Source of the DNA: Rickettsiales bacterium
GTDB lineage: Bacteria > Pseudomonadota > Alphaproteobacteria > Rickettsiales > UBA1997
NCBI GenBank assembly: GCA_947455845.1
Contig: CANGQE010000015.1
Location: 1 to 12,381 of the forward strand
Direction of reading: 5' to 3'
Length of the DNA: 12,381 nucleotides
Part shown: in pieces, positions 6,813-12,381 of the stretch
How positions within the stretch are numbered: the first letter of the stretch is position 1
Layout: the number at the start of each line of letters is the position of its first letter
The notes under the pieces: model-generated
The model's input: the letters and a program-made list of their open reading frames with translations, nothing else
Databases searched by the model: none
Told to the model about the DNA's origin: nothing
Translations under genes and position numbers: made by a program

Positions 6813-7358
6813 TCACTTCCCCGCATACTCCCGCGCCAATTCCGCATAATTATCCGCCGAAACTTTAATGTAGTTTTTCTCCACCTCAGTCATATCCCGA
6901 AAATATTTTGCCGGATTTCCCGCCCAGATTTGGCCACTTTTTATAACCTTACCGGGAGTTAAAACTGCACCAGCCGCCAACATCCCAAACTGCTCTACTC
7001 GCGCCAAATCCATAATAATCGAACCCATCCCGATAAAAGCATTATCTTCAATCACGCAAGCATGAATAATGGCACCATGTCCAATCGTGACTCCGTTACC
7101 TACTGTTACCGACGCTCCTTCAGCACCGGTCTTATTTTGCGCATGATGCGGACGCGTACCGTGCAAAATACAATTATCCTGAATATTGGTATTTTCACCA
7201 ATTTCAATTTTAGTAACATCTCCCCGCACCACGCAGCCATACCAAATACCGGAATTTTTCCCGACTTTTACATTTCCCGAAATAATGGCAGTGGAAGCGA
7301 TGAAGGCGGAAGGATCGATGGTGGGAAGGGTGTTGCGGTAGGGAAGAAGATTTTTCAT
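6813..7358 (-). CDS. Gamma-class carbonic anhydrase-like hexapeptide-repeat protein
   Basis: The 181-residue product is a left-handed beta-helix with many [LIV]GxxxxI-type hexapeptides. It has the hallmarks of the gamma carbonic anhydrase family: VVRGDV (43-48), NIQDNCILHGT (58-68), and the three histidines expected to bind zinc at trimer interfaces, H66, H94 and H99 (TIGHGAIIHACVI). These catalyse CO2/bicarbonate interconversion, though many bacterial members (YrdA, PaaY-like) have little activity or hydrolyse thioesters. The C-terminal WAGNPAKYFRDMT and a last helix are typical of YrdA/PaaY-like proteins. I chose the ATG at 7358; the frame runs on to a TTG at 7376, but those six codons lie inside the palindromic element. 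No Shine-Dalgarno sequence is seen. Confidence 0.92.
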   Translation of the reverse strand: MKNLLPYRNTLPTIDPSAFIASTAIISGNVKVGKNSGIWYGCVVRGDVTKIEIGENTNIQDNCILHGTRPHHAQNKTGAEGASVTVGNGVTIGHGAIIHACVIEDNAFIGMGSIIMDLARVEQFGMLAAGAVLTPGKVIKSGQIWAGNPAKYFRDMTEVEKNYIKVSADNYAELAREYAGK

Positions 7359-7361
7359 AAA

Positions 7362-7454
7362 ATTATCAATTAACAATTAGCAATTAACATTTGGGAGGGT
7401 TTAACCAACACTGATCAACTGTTAATTGTTAATTGCTAATTGTTAACTGTTAAA
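7362..7454. repeat. Palindromic intergenic element, copy 3
   Basis: The left arm (7362-7389) is four consecutive RTTANCA units. The right arm (7420-7454) is five complementary units TGYTAAN. The loop is about 30 bases and contains TTGGGAGGG. The right edge directly abuts the dgt stop codon (7455-7457), and the left edge ends 3 bases from the carbonic anhydrase ATG. The whole spacer is therefore the element. Confidence 0.85.
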
Positions 7455-8615
7455 TTACCTAATAAGTTCTTCAAATTCCCTAATCGCATATCTATCAGTC
7501 ATTCCTGCGATGTAGTCTGAGATCAGGATAGCTAAGGTTCCTTTGTCATAAATTTTTATCGCAACTTCGGCGCGCTCGTCGGGCAGGCAATTTGGTGAAT
7601 TTAGGTAATAATCAAATAAGCCACCGACAACTTTTTTAGCGTTAGCAGTCATGCGATTCACAGTTGAGTGACGATACATATTGGTCATTAAGAATTTTTT
7701 TATCGCTTGGTGTACCGCTTCTAGCTCAGGTGAAAAATGAACTAAGAATTTTTTAGCATGTCTAACATCTTGCTCGCTGTTAATTTTATTTTCGACTAAG
7801 TTTTTTTGAGTAGTATTAATCACATCCATTACCATGGCAAGAGTCACTAGTTTCTTAGCCTCACCCACCAATAATTCTCTTTTAATTTTGGGATATTTGG
7901 CCAGAATTTCTTGATAAATTGTTCCGATTAACGGCAGTTCAAAAAGCTCTTCAACTTTAAACAAATCCGCTCTTAAGCCATCTTCAATATCGTGATTATT
8001 GTAAGCGATATCATCAGCAATTGCCGAAATTTGCGATTCGATCGAAGGGAAGTTTTTCAAGTCCAAGTCATGCTTAGCATTGTACTCTCTAATGTAATCA
8101 CAGAGACTTGATTCATCTTTGATTGGACCATTATGCTTAACGACACCCTCCAACATTTCCCACGATAAATTTAAGCCTTCAAATTCAATGAAGCGGGTTT
8201 CTAATTTTGTTAAAATTTTTAGCGTATGAGCATTGTGGGAGAAGCCGCCAAAATCCTGCATTTTTTCGTGCAAAGCATCTTCACCGGCATGACCAAATGG
8301 GGTGTGACCCAAGTCGTGAGCCAAAGAAACAATCTCCGCTAAATCTTTGTTAACCTTTAATGCGCCGGCAATCCAGCGAGCAATTTGTGCTACTTCTAAA
8401 GAGTGGGTTAAGCGGGTGCGATAATGATCGCCTTGGTGATTGACGAATACTTGAGTTTTATATTGAAGGCGGCGAAAGGCTGAGGAGTTGATAATGCGGT
8501 CACGATCACGGCCGAAAATTGAGCGGTATTTTGAATCGTCGTAACTTTCGGGATAAAGACGACCACGGGATTTTTCCTCATCAACGGCGAAGGGGGCGAG
8601 TTCGAAATTTATCAT
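7455..8615 (-). CDS. dgt: HD-domain deoxynucleotide triphosphohydrolase (dGTPase-like)
   Basis: Members hydrolyse dNTPs to the deoxynucleoside and tripolyphosphate, helping to balance dNTP pools. The 386-residue product contains the N-terminal FGRDRDRIINSSAFRRLQYKTQVF block (34-57) and RTRLTHSLEV with H71. The HD pair is SLAHDLGHTPFGHAGEDAL (97-115; H100, D101), and the last metal ligand lies in AIADDIAYNNHDIEDG (198-213). The length and the lack of the E. coli-type insert fit the shorter dGTPase-like (type 2) subfamily common in alphaproteobacteria, which often act on several dNTPs. The start ATG at 8615 lacks a Shine-Dalgarno sequence. The gene follows the small membrane-protein frame by 41 bases and may share its transcript. 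Family assignment is firm; the substrate is inferred. Confidence 0.94.
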   Translation of the reverse strand: MINFELAPFAVDEEKSRGRLYPESYDDSKYRSIFGRDRDRIINSSAFRRLQYKTQVFVNHQGDHYRTRLTHSLEVAQIARWIAGALKVNKDLAEIVSLAHDLGHTPFGHAGEDALHEKMQDFGGFSHNAHTLKILTKLETRFIEFEGLNLSWEMLEGVVKHNGPIKDESSLCDYIREYNAKHDLDLKNFPSIESQISAIADDIAYNNHDIEDGLRADLFKVEELFELPLIGTIYQEILAKYPKIKRELLVGEAKKLVTLAMVMDVINTTQKNLVENKINSEQDVRHAKKFLVHFSPELEAVHQAIKKFLMTNMYRHSTVNRMTANAKKVVGGLFDYYLNSPNCLPDERAEVAIKIYDKGTLAILISDYIAGMTDRYAIREFEELIR

Positions 8616-8656
8616 TTGAATAAGTAACTAAATTAAAGGGCTTGGAGTTGAAATAC

Positions 8657-8806
8657 TCAACCTTTCACAATCTTCAAAATCACAAAAATCACGCCCAAAG
8701 TTAGAAGTACAACAAACAGTGCCAAACTTGTAGCCTTAGCCATTATTAGCCCCACATTGGAACGGGATTCTTCAACTGCTTTTTTACGCTCTTCTTTTTT
8801 TACCAC
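8657..8806 (-). CDS. Small single-helix membrane protein (49 aa), GTG start overlapping the kbl stop
   Basis: An open frame of 49 codons starts at GTG 8806-8804, sharing one base with the kbl TAG, and ends at TGA (8659-8657). The first 20 residues are charged (VKKEERKKAVEESRSN). Residues about 25-45 (ATSLALFVVLLTLGVIFVIL) form one strongly hydrophobic helix, ended by KIVKG. GGGAG stands 10 bases before the GTG, one of the few Shine-Dalgarno-like sequences in the window. Start and overlap suggest translational coupling to kbl. An ATG at codon 22 is an alternative but would remove the basic N-terminus. I do not recognise a family. The clean amphipathic-then-hydrophobic layout makes a real protein likely. 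Confidence 0.6.
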   Translation of the reverse strand: MVKKEERKKAVEESRSNVGLIMAKATSLALFVVLLTLGVIFVILKIVKG

Positions 8807-10017
8807 TATTTCACTACTCCCAAATTTTTCCCAACCTTAATAAAGGCAGCAATAGCGCGGTCTAAATGTTCTTTTTCGTGAGCTGCAGAAATCTGCACGC
8901 GAATACGCGCTTCGTTTTTCGGCACTACCGGAAAAGAAAATGCCACTACATAAATTGACTCTTCTTCCACCATCGCTTTAGCAAATTTACTTGCCAACAA
9001 AGCATCGCCCAACATTACCGGAACTACAGGGTGAACCGCATTTTTGTCACGCACGTTAAAACCGGCAGCAACCATTTTTTCGCGGAAATAAGCCGTGTTG
9101 TCAGTTAGTTTTTGAATCAGACTTTTTGATTTTGAAATCATGTCCAAAATCTCAATTCCTGCCGCTGCCACCATCGGTAAAATATTGTTCGAAAATAAAT
9201 AAGGACGTGCTTTGTTACGTAGTTTCTCGATTACTTCTTTTTTAGAAGCGATGAAACCGCCACCTGCACCACCTAAAGCTTTACCTAAAGTACTAGTTAA
9301 AATATCCACCCGACCTTCAACGCCGCAAAGTTCCAAAGTGCCTCGACCGTTAGCGCCAACGCATCCCGTTGCATGTGAATCATCCACCAAAACTAAGGCA
9401 TCATATTTTTCTGCTAAATCACAAATTGTTTTTAGATCAGCAATGTCGCCATCCATTGAAAATACACCATCTGTAACCACCACGCGAGTTTTGCTATTTT
9501 GCGCCGCTTTTAATTTTTCTTCCAAATCGCCCATGTCGTCAAATTTGTAAAAATGGCGGGCAGCTTTGGAGAGCCTGATTCCGTCAATTAAGCTAGCATG
9601 ATTTAAATCAGCAGAAATTATCGCGTCATCTTGGTCAAAAAGGGCAGCAAATACGCCGCCATTAGCAGCGAAGCAGGAAGAAAAAGTAATTACATCTTCA
9701 AATCCCAAAAACTCGGAAAGCTTTTTTTCGAACTCTTTGTGCAAATCAAAGGTACCGCAAATAAAGCGCACAGACGCAGTTCCAAGACCATATTCATCCA
9801 AAGATTTTTTAGCAGCCTCAACCAGATTTTGATTATTGGCCAAGCCTAAATAATTATTGGCGCAAAAATTCAGCACCTGTTTTTTTAGGCCTTGATGAAA
9901 AATTTCAATATTAGCTGACTGCGAAGTAACTATTTCATACTCGCTCTTGTAAAGTCCATTTTGCTTAAGTTCTTCAATCTCGGATCTGATGCCGCTTAAA
10001 AATGTTTCTTTGATCAT
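8806..10017 (-). CDS. kbl: Glycine C-acetyltransferase (2-amino-3-ketobutyrate CoA ligase)
   Basis: Kbl is a PLP enzyme that splits 2-amino-3-ketobutyrate with CoA into glycine and acetyl-CoA, the second step of threonine breakdown after threonine dehydrogenase. The 403-residue product is full length. It shows FCANNYLGLA (51-60), TASVRFICGT (80-89), SSCFAANGG (113-121), NHASLIDGIRLSKA (139-152; H140 stacks on PLP), VDDSHATG (211-218) and the PLP lysine in TSTLGKALGG (241-250; K246). The CGT...HKEFEKKL and SSCFxANGG pattern fits Kbl better than the related BioF or HemA (ALAS). No tdh gene is nearby, so the substrate source is unclear and the enzyme might serve glycine/acetyl-CoA supply. A good sigma70 promoter lies just upstream. 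Confidence 0.93.
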   Translation of the reverse strand: MIKETFLSGIRSEIEELKQNGLYKSEYEIVTSQSANIEIFHQGLKKQVLNFCANNYLGLANNQNLVEAAKKSLDEYGLGTASVRFICGTFDLHKEFEKKLSEFLGFEDVITFSSCFAANGGVFAALFDQDDAIISADLNHASLIDGIRLSKAARHFYKFDDMGDLEEKLKAAQNSKTRVVVTDGVFSMDGDIADLKTICDLAEKYDALVLVDDSHATGCVGANGRGTLELCGVEGRVDILTSTLGKALGGAGGGFIASKKEVIEKLRNKARPYLFSNNILPMVAAAGIEILDMISKSKSLIQKLTDNTAYFREKMVAAGFNVRDKNAVHPVVPVMLGDALLASKFAKAMVEEESIYVVAFSFPVVPKNEARIRVQISAAHEKEHLDRAIAAFIKVGKNLGVVK

Positions 10018-10056
10018 TTTTTTGAAAAAATTTTAGTTAAAAAGTTTGAAACCTCT

Positions 10057-10085
10057 ATTACAAATTCTCGCCAAGCAATTGACAA
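10057..10085 (-). promoter_or_regulatory. sigma70-like promoter for kbl
   Basis: On the minus strand TTGTCA (10085-10080) and TGTAAT (10062-10057) are each a 5/6 match to the consensus and are spaced by exactly 17 bases. Transcription would begin near 10050, giving a leader of about 33 bases before the kbl ATG at 10017. The -35 box overlaps one arm of the GACAAG/CTTGTC inverted repeat (10081-10109). Confidence 0.55.
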
Positions 10086-10109
10086 GTCAAAAAACGTAAA
10101 TAGCTTGTC
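10081..10109. promoter_or_regulatory. Inverted repeat GACAAG-N17-CTTGTC in the divergent kbl/bufA spacer
   Basis: Six-base arms at 10081-10086 and 10104-10109 are perfectly complementary. They lie between two divergent genes, with one arm covering the kbl -35 box. This is a reasonable position for an operator that would act on both transcripts, but arms this short can occur by chance. Confidence 0.3.
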
Positions 10110-10110
10110 G

Positions 10111-10134
10111 CAACTTCACACCACCAAACTCGAC
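10111..10134 (+). promoter_or_regulatory. possible ECF-sigma-like promoter for the RiPP operon
   Basis: No convincing sigma70 promoter precedes the precursor gene. CAACTT (10111-10116) followed by CGAC (10131-10134), with 16 bases between AAC and CGA, resembles the AAC ... CG(T/A)C layout of ECF sigma promoters. Bufferin operons are reported to be under ECF sigma control in some Proteobacteria, so this is worth noting. No sigma or anti-sigma gene is in the window. Confidence 0.2.
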
Positions 10135-10172
10135 TTCTCTTAAAAATTACAAATTAATTTCAGGTAAAAAAT

Positions 10173-10490
10173 ATGAATAAAAAATTCTTGCAATCAGTAA
10201 CTGCTGGTATCGTTGGTCTTGGACTTTTAGCTTCTTGTGCTCAACTTGGCCTTAAAAAAGACTCTAACACTTGTGGCGCAAAAAATGGTTGTGCTGCTAA
10301 AAAAGACGAAGCTAACAAATGTTCAGCTAAAAAAGACGAAGTGAAAAAAGAAGAAGTTAAAAAATCTGAGAAAAAAGCTAAAAAATCAAAAAAATCAAAA
10401 AAAGCCGCTAAAGAAGTTAAAGTTGAAAAAGCTGCTGACAAAGTTGACGGCGTTAAAATCGAACTAAAAGAAGAAAAAAAATCTAACTAG
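10173..10490 (+). CDS. Lysine-rich cysteine-containing secreted precursor peptide of a bufferin/MNIO-type RiPP operon
   Basis: This is a 105-residue peptide. Residues 1-21 form a signal peptide (basic MNKK, then VTAGIVGLGLLAS), ending in LASC, a good lipobox with C22 as the possible lipidated residue. Three more cysteines follow, C34, C40 and C50, in CGAKNGCAAKKDEANKCSAKKDE-like spacing with a repeating [CA]AKKDE theme. Residues 51-105 contain no Cys and are dominated by K, E, A and V; the whole peptide holds 30 lysines. It lies 10 bases before a DUF692 (MNIO) gene, the position of the precursor in bufABC/hvfABC operons, where cysteines are oxidatively modified, for example to thiooxazoles, to give metal-binding products. 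I do not recognise a known precursor family. The lipobox and lysine tail are unusual, so the role as substrate is inferred from context. AGG lies 8 bases before the ATG. Confidence 0.8.
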   Translation: MNKKFLQSVTAGIVGLGLLASCAQLGLKKDSNTCGAKNGCAAKKDEANKCSAKKDEVKKEEVKKSEKKAKKSKKSKKAAKEVKVEKAADKVDGVKIELKEEKKSN

Positions 10491-10500
10491 TTTTTAAGTC

Positions 10501-11364
10501 ATGAAACTAGAAAAAGTTCCGGCCCCAGCAAATTTAGTTGGGGTCGGGCTTCGCTCCCCTTACCTCCCTCATCTCCTTCAAAATTCCAAAAAAATCTCAC
10601 ACAAAATCGGCTGGCTAGAAGTTCACAGTGAGAATTATTACGAGTCAGCAGCGATTAAGAATCTTACCGAAATTAGAAAAAATTTCCCGATAAGCCTGCA
10701 CTCAGTTGGTAATTCTCTTGGATCGGCACAATCTCTTGATCTAATTCATTTACAAAAATTAAAAAACTTAGTTGAAAAAATTGAACCATTTTTAATTTCT
10801 GATCATATTTCTTGGGGCAGAATTGATGATAATCACCTCAATGACTTACTACCTTTGCCTTATACCAAGGCCTCTTTAAAAGCCATTTCAAGCAATGTTT
10901 CGCGGATGCAAGATTTTTTACAGCGTAAAATCTTGGTTGAAAATCCTTCGGCTTATTTAACTTTTAAAAACCCTGAAATGGATGAGGCGGAATTTATTAA
11001 TGAGCTTACAAAAAAAACCGGCTGCGGCTTGCTTTTGGATGTGAATAATATTTTTGTCAGCTACAAGAATGGCTCTGATTTTGAACCGCAGGCCTATTTG
11101 AAAAAAATCAACAAAAAGAGTGTGGGCGAAATTCATCTCGCCGGACATTCCAAATCACAAATTTTTGACGGAAAAAATTACCAAGAAATTTTGATCGATA
11201 CTCACAATAATTTAGTCTGCGATGAAGTTTGGGAAATTTATAAAATGACTTTAAAAGAATTCGGACCGATTCCGACTTTGATTGAATGGGATCAGGATTT
11301 TCCTGAGTTTGAAGTGCTTCTGGACGAGGCTAAAAAAGCCCAAAAAATTTTAACCGGAATATGA
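10501..11364 (+). CDS. bufB: DUF692 multinuclear non-haem iron oxidative enzyme (MNIO; BufB/HvfB/MbnB-like)
   Basis: MNIOs are TIM-barrel enzymes with two or three iron ions that oxidatively modify cysteines of ribosomal peptides. The 287-residue product has the family length and ligand set: GVGLR (14-18), EVHSENYY (40-47), SLHSVGNSLGS (65-75; H67), SDHISW (100-105; H102), LLPLPYT (116-122), ILVENPSAY (144-152; E147), LLLDVNNIFVS (177-187; D180, N183), EIHLAGHS (210-217; H212, H216), IDTHN (232-236; D233, H235) and TLIEWD (259-264; E262). All motifs are present, so it should be active. It lies 10 bases after the precursor and overlaps the DUF2063 gene by 4 bases (ATGA). The gene symbol reflects the bufABC layout, not a demonstrated product. 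Confidence 0.93.
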   Translation: MKLEKVPAPANLVGVGLRSPYLPHLLQNSKKISHKIGWLEVHSENYYESAAIKNLTEIRKNFPISLHSVGNSLGSAQSLDLIHLQKLKNLVEKIEPFLISDHISWGRIDDNHLNDLLPLPYTKASLKAISSNVSRMQDFLQRKILVENPSAYLTFKNPEMDEAEFINELTKKTGCGLLLDVNNIFVSYKNGSDFEPQAYLKKINKKSVGEIHLAGHSKSQIFDGKNYQEILIDTHNNLVCDEVWEIYKMTLKEFGPIPTLIEWDQDFPEFEVLLDEAKKAQKILTGI

Positions 11365-12092
11365 ACCCACAAAAAATTCAGCAAAATTTTGCTAGCCATA
11401 TCTTCAAAAAATCTGACCAAAAAATTCTGCAAGAAATTCCTTACTCCAAACAGGAAGCTTTGGCTCGCCTCAATATTTACCGCAACAATGTTTTGGGCGG
11501 TTTTGAGTCGGCTTTATCTTCGACTTTTAGCATTACAAAAAAAATTGCAGGTGCAGAAAAATTTGCAGAATTAGTGCAAAAATATTGCCAAAAATTTCCT
11601 TCTAAAAGTGGTAATCTGAATGATTTTGGTCAAGATTTTCCTAAATTTTTATCTCGCTACAAACCATTATATTTAAAGGATCTATCTCAATTAGAGCTTT
11701 TGCACCACCAAGATTATTTAGCTGAAAAATATGAAGTAAATTTTGACCTAGAAAAATTCAAAAATCTTCCGATCGAAAAATTTACCCAACTTACTTTTGA
11801 GCTAAATCCATCCTCCATTTTATTTTCTTCAAAATTTGCGGTTTTTTCAATTTGGAAAAAAGAGAAAGAAATTAAAAACTTTCTTAAGCCGGAATGTGTA
11901 ATGGCTTTTTCCAATCAAATTTTTTTACTGACTGCTGAGGAATTTTTATTTCTGTCGCTAATTCAAAAACAGAAAAATCTTTATCAGATTTACAAAATGA
12001 TTTGTAAAAAAATGAAAAAGGAAGTCGATGTCGGCAAACTTATTAATCGCTTTATTTCGACTGGGGTGATTGTTAGTTTTAAATTGAACTAA
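11361..12092 (+). CDS. bufC: DUF2063 partner protein of the MNIO (BufC/HvfC-like)
   Basis: DUF2063 proteins form a complex with the DUF692 enzyme and bind the precursor leader. The 243-residue product shows the N-terminal DUF2063 pattern: ARLNIYRNNVLGGFESAL (35-52), FAELVQKYCQKFPSKSGNLNDFGQDFPKFL (68-97), and YLKDLSQLELLHHQDYL (104-120, matching the usual LPYLxDLAxLE). The C-terminal part (about 140-243) is more divergent, with a KK-rich winged-helix-like end (LYQIYKMICKK), as expected of the precursor-binding domain. Its ATG overlaps the TGA of the DUF692 gene. The protein has no signal peptide, so maturation probably happens in the cytoplasm before export. A BufD/DoxX-like membrane gene, present in some operons, is missing. 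Confidence 0.88.
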   Translation: MNPQKIQQNFASHIFKKSDQKILQEIPYSKQEALARLNIYRNNVLGGFESALSSTFSITKKIAGAEKFAELVQKYCQKFPSKSGNLNDFGQDFPKFLSRYKPLYLKDLSQLELLHHQDYLAEKYEVNFDLEKFKNLPIEKFTQLTFELNPSSILFSSKFAVFSIWKKEKEIKNFLKPECVMAFSNQIFLLTAEEFLFLSLIQKQKNLYQIYKMICKKMKKEVDVGKLINRFISTGVIVSFKLN

Positions 12093-12097
12093 TAACG

Positions 12098-12198
12098 TGT
12101 GGACTAGAACCAGTCGTAAAGACGGGGTGACAATGTGTGAGGATTGTACTCTTACTTTCAGCTTGTCACCCCGTCTTTACGACGGGGTCTAATCCACA
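12098..12198. repeat. 101-bp inverted repeat element between bufC and thiL
   Basis: Arms 12098-12133 and 12163-12198 (36 bases each) are complementary with a few mismatches. The inner 21 bases of each arm (12113-12133 and 12163-12183) match perfectly. The loop is 29 bases. Nested inside the right arm is a perfect 8-base-arm palindrome, ACCCCGTC and GACGGGGT around TTTAC (12168-12188). It begins 5 bases after the bufC stop. It could act as a transcript-end hairpin or be a MITE-like mobile repeat. No open frame or T-run is present. Confidence 0.85.
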
Positions 12199-12229
12199 AG
12201 GTAAATACTAAAACATTTCACTCCAACCA

Positions 12230-12381
12230 ATGCAAGAATTCCAACTCATCGAAAAATTCTTCAAACCCCTAACCAAGTCGCATCCGGCTGCCCAAAACCT
12301 CTCTGATGATGTCGCCAAAATTTCTCTAAAAAAAAACGAAGAACTCGTAATCAGCAAAGACCTCTTCGTTGAAGATATCCA
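12230..12381 (+). CDS. thiL: Thiamine-monophosphate kinase ThiL, N-terminal 50 residues (cut by window end)
   Basis: ThiL phosphorylates thiamine monophosphate to thiamine diphosphate, the last step of the cofactor's synthesis. The visible 50 residues (starting MQEFQLIEKFFKPL) match the N-terminus of the family: EFxLIxxFF (3-11), a HPAAQNLSDDVAKI segment (18-31) corresponding to the GDDAA metal/ATP motif, and ELVISKDLFVEDI (38-50) corresponding to the ...TDxLVEGVHF strand. The usual TD is KD and VEG is VED here, small deviations worth noting. ATG at 12230; no Shine-Dalgarno sequence. Because only the start is present, intactness cannot be judged. Confidence 0.8.
   Translation, partial: MQEFQLIEKFFKPLTKSHPAAQNLSDDVAKISLKKNEELVISKDLFVEDI

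Noticed and set aside
7359..7376. TTG start for the carbonic anhydrase gene
   Set aside because: The six extra codons fall inside the palindromic repeat, and the family N-terminus fits the ATG at 7358.
8806..10017. kbl as 5-aminolevulinate synthase (HemA) or BioF
   Set aside because: The same fold family, but the CGT...HKEFEKKL, SSCFxANGG and DSHATG pattern fits glycine C-acetyltransferase better; no haem or biotin genes are near.
10241..10441. Minus-strand frame rich in F and S opposite the precursor
   Set aside because: It is the complement of lysine-rich codons (AAA/AAG read as TTT/CTT), with no start context or domain.
10501..11364. DUF692 gene as methanobactin biosynthesis enzyme MbnB
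   Set aside because: The partner is a DUF2063 (BufC-type) protein and the precursor lacks a methanobactin-like short Cys core, so the bufferin-type layout fits better.
12098..12198. Insertion-sequence remnant
   Set aside because: There is no transposase fragment or target-site duplication that I can see; only a small inverted repeat.

Overview
The window is AT-rich bacterial DNA. It most resembles an alphaproteobacterium of the Rickettsiales type. This is an inference from the ddl-ftsQ-ftsA division cluster next to a small DUF2610-like gene, an ankyrin-repeat protein, and many small palindromic repeats that sit between genes and in one case inside a coding frame. No rRNA, tRNA or CRISPR array was seen, and no gene-free stretch exceeds about 205 bases.

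Layout. Everything from 1 to 10017 reads on the minus strand, so in transcription order it runs from right to left. The order is: kbl (glycine C-acetyltransferase), an unlisted 49-residue one-helix membrane protein, dgt-like dNTP triphosphohydrolase, a gamma-class carbonic anhydrase, cysQ-like phosphatase, a DUF2610-like protein, ddl, ftsQ, ftsA, an ankyrin protein, and the first 524 residues of a large two-partner-secretion exoprotein (TpsA, filamentous-haemagglutinin type) that runs off the left edge. The ddl-ftsQ-ftsA block supplies the D-Ala-D-Ala dipeptide and two divisome proteins. ftsZ, which often follows ftsA, is absent, and accessory surface/host-interaction genes take its place.

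From 10173 the genes read on the plus strand. Three tightly packed genes form a bufferin-like RiPP operon: a short, extremely lysine-rich cysteine-bearing precursor with a lipoprotein-like signal peptide; a DUF692 multinuclear non-haem iron oxidative (MNIO) enzyme; and a DUF2063 partner protein. The precursor does not look like the bufferins or EGKCG-type precursors I know, so this is the best candidate for a new variant system. A 101-bp inverted repeat separates the operon from the start of thiL, which is cut by the right edge.

Repeats are the second main theme. Three intergenic palindromic elements (about 75 to 94 bp) have arms built of tandem 7-bp units (consensus RTTANCA). They abut neighbouring genes so closely that one supplies the stop codon of cysQ, another ends directly beside the dgt stop codon, and two leave almost no room for ribosome binding sites. 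A different 21-bp palindrome occurs once between genes and once in frame inside cysQ, where it encodes an extra ILKQVQDD segment. A third family makes the large inverted repeat after the RiPP operon. Almost no gene here has a recognisable Shine-Dalgarno sequence.
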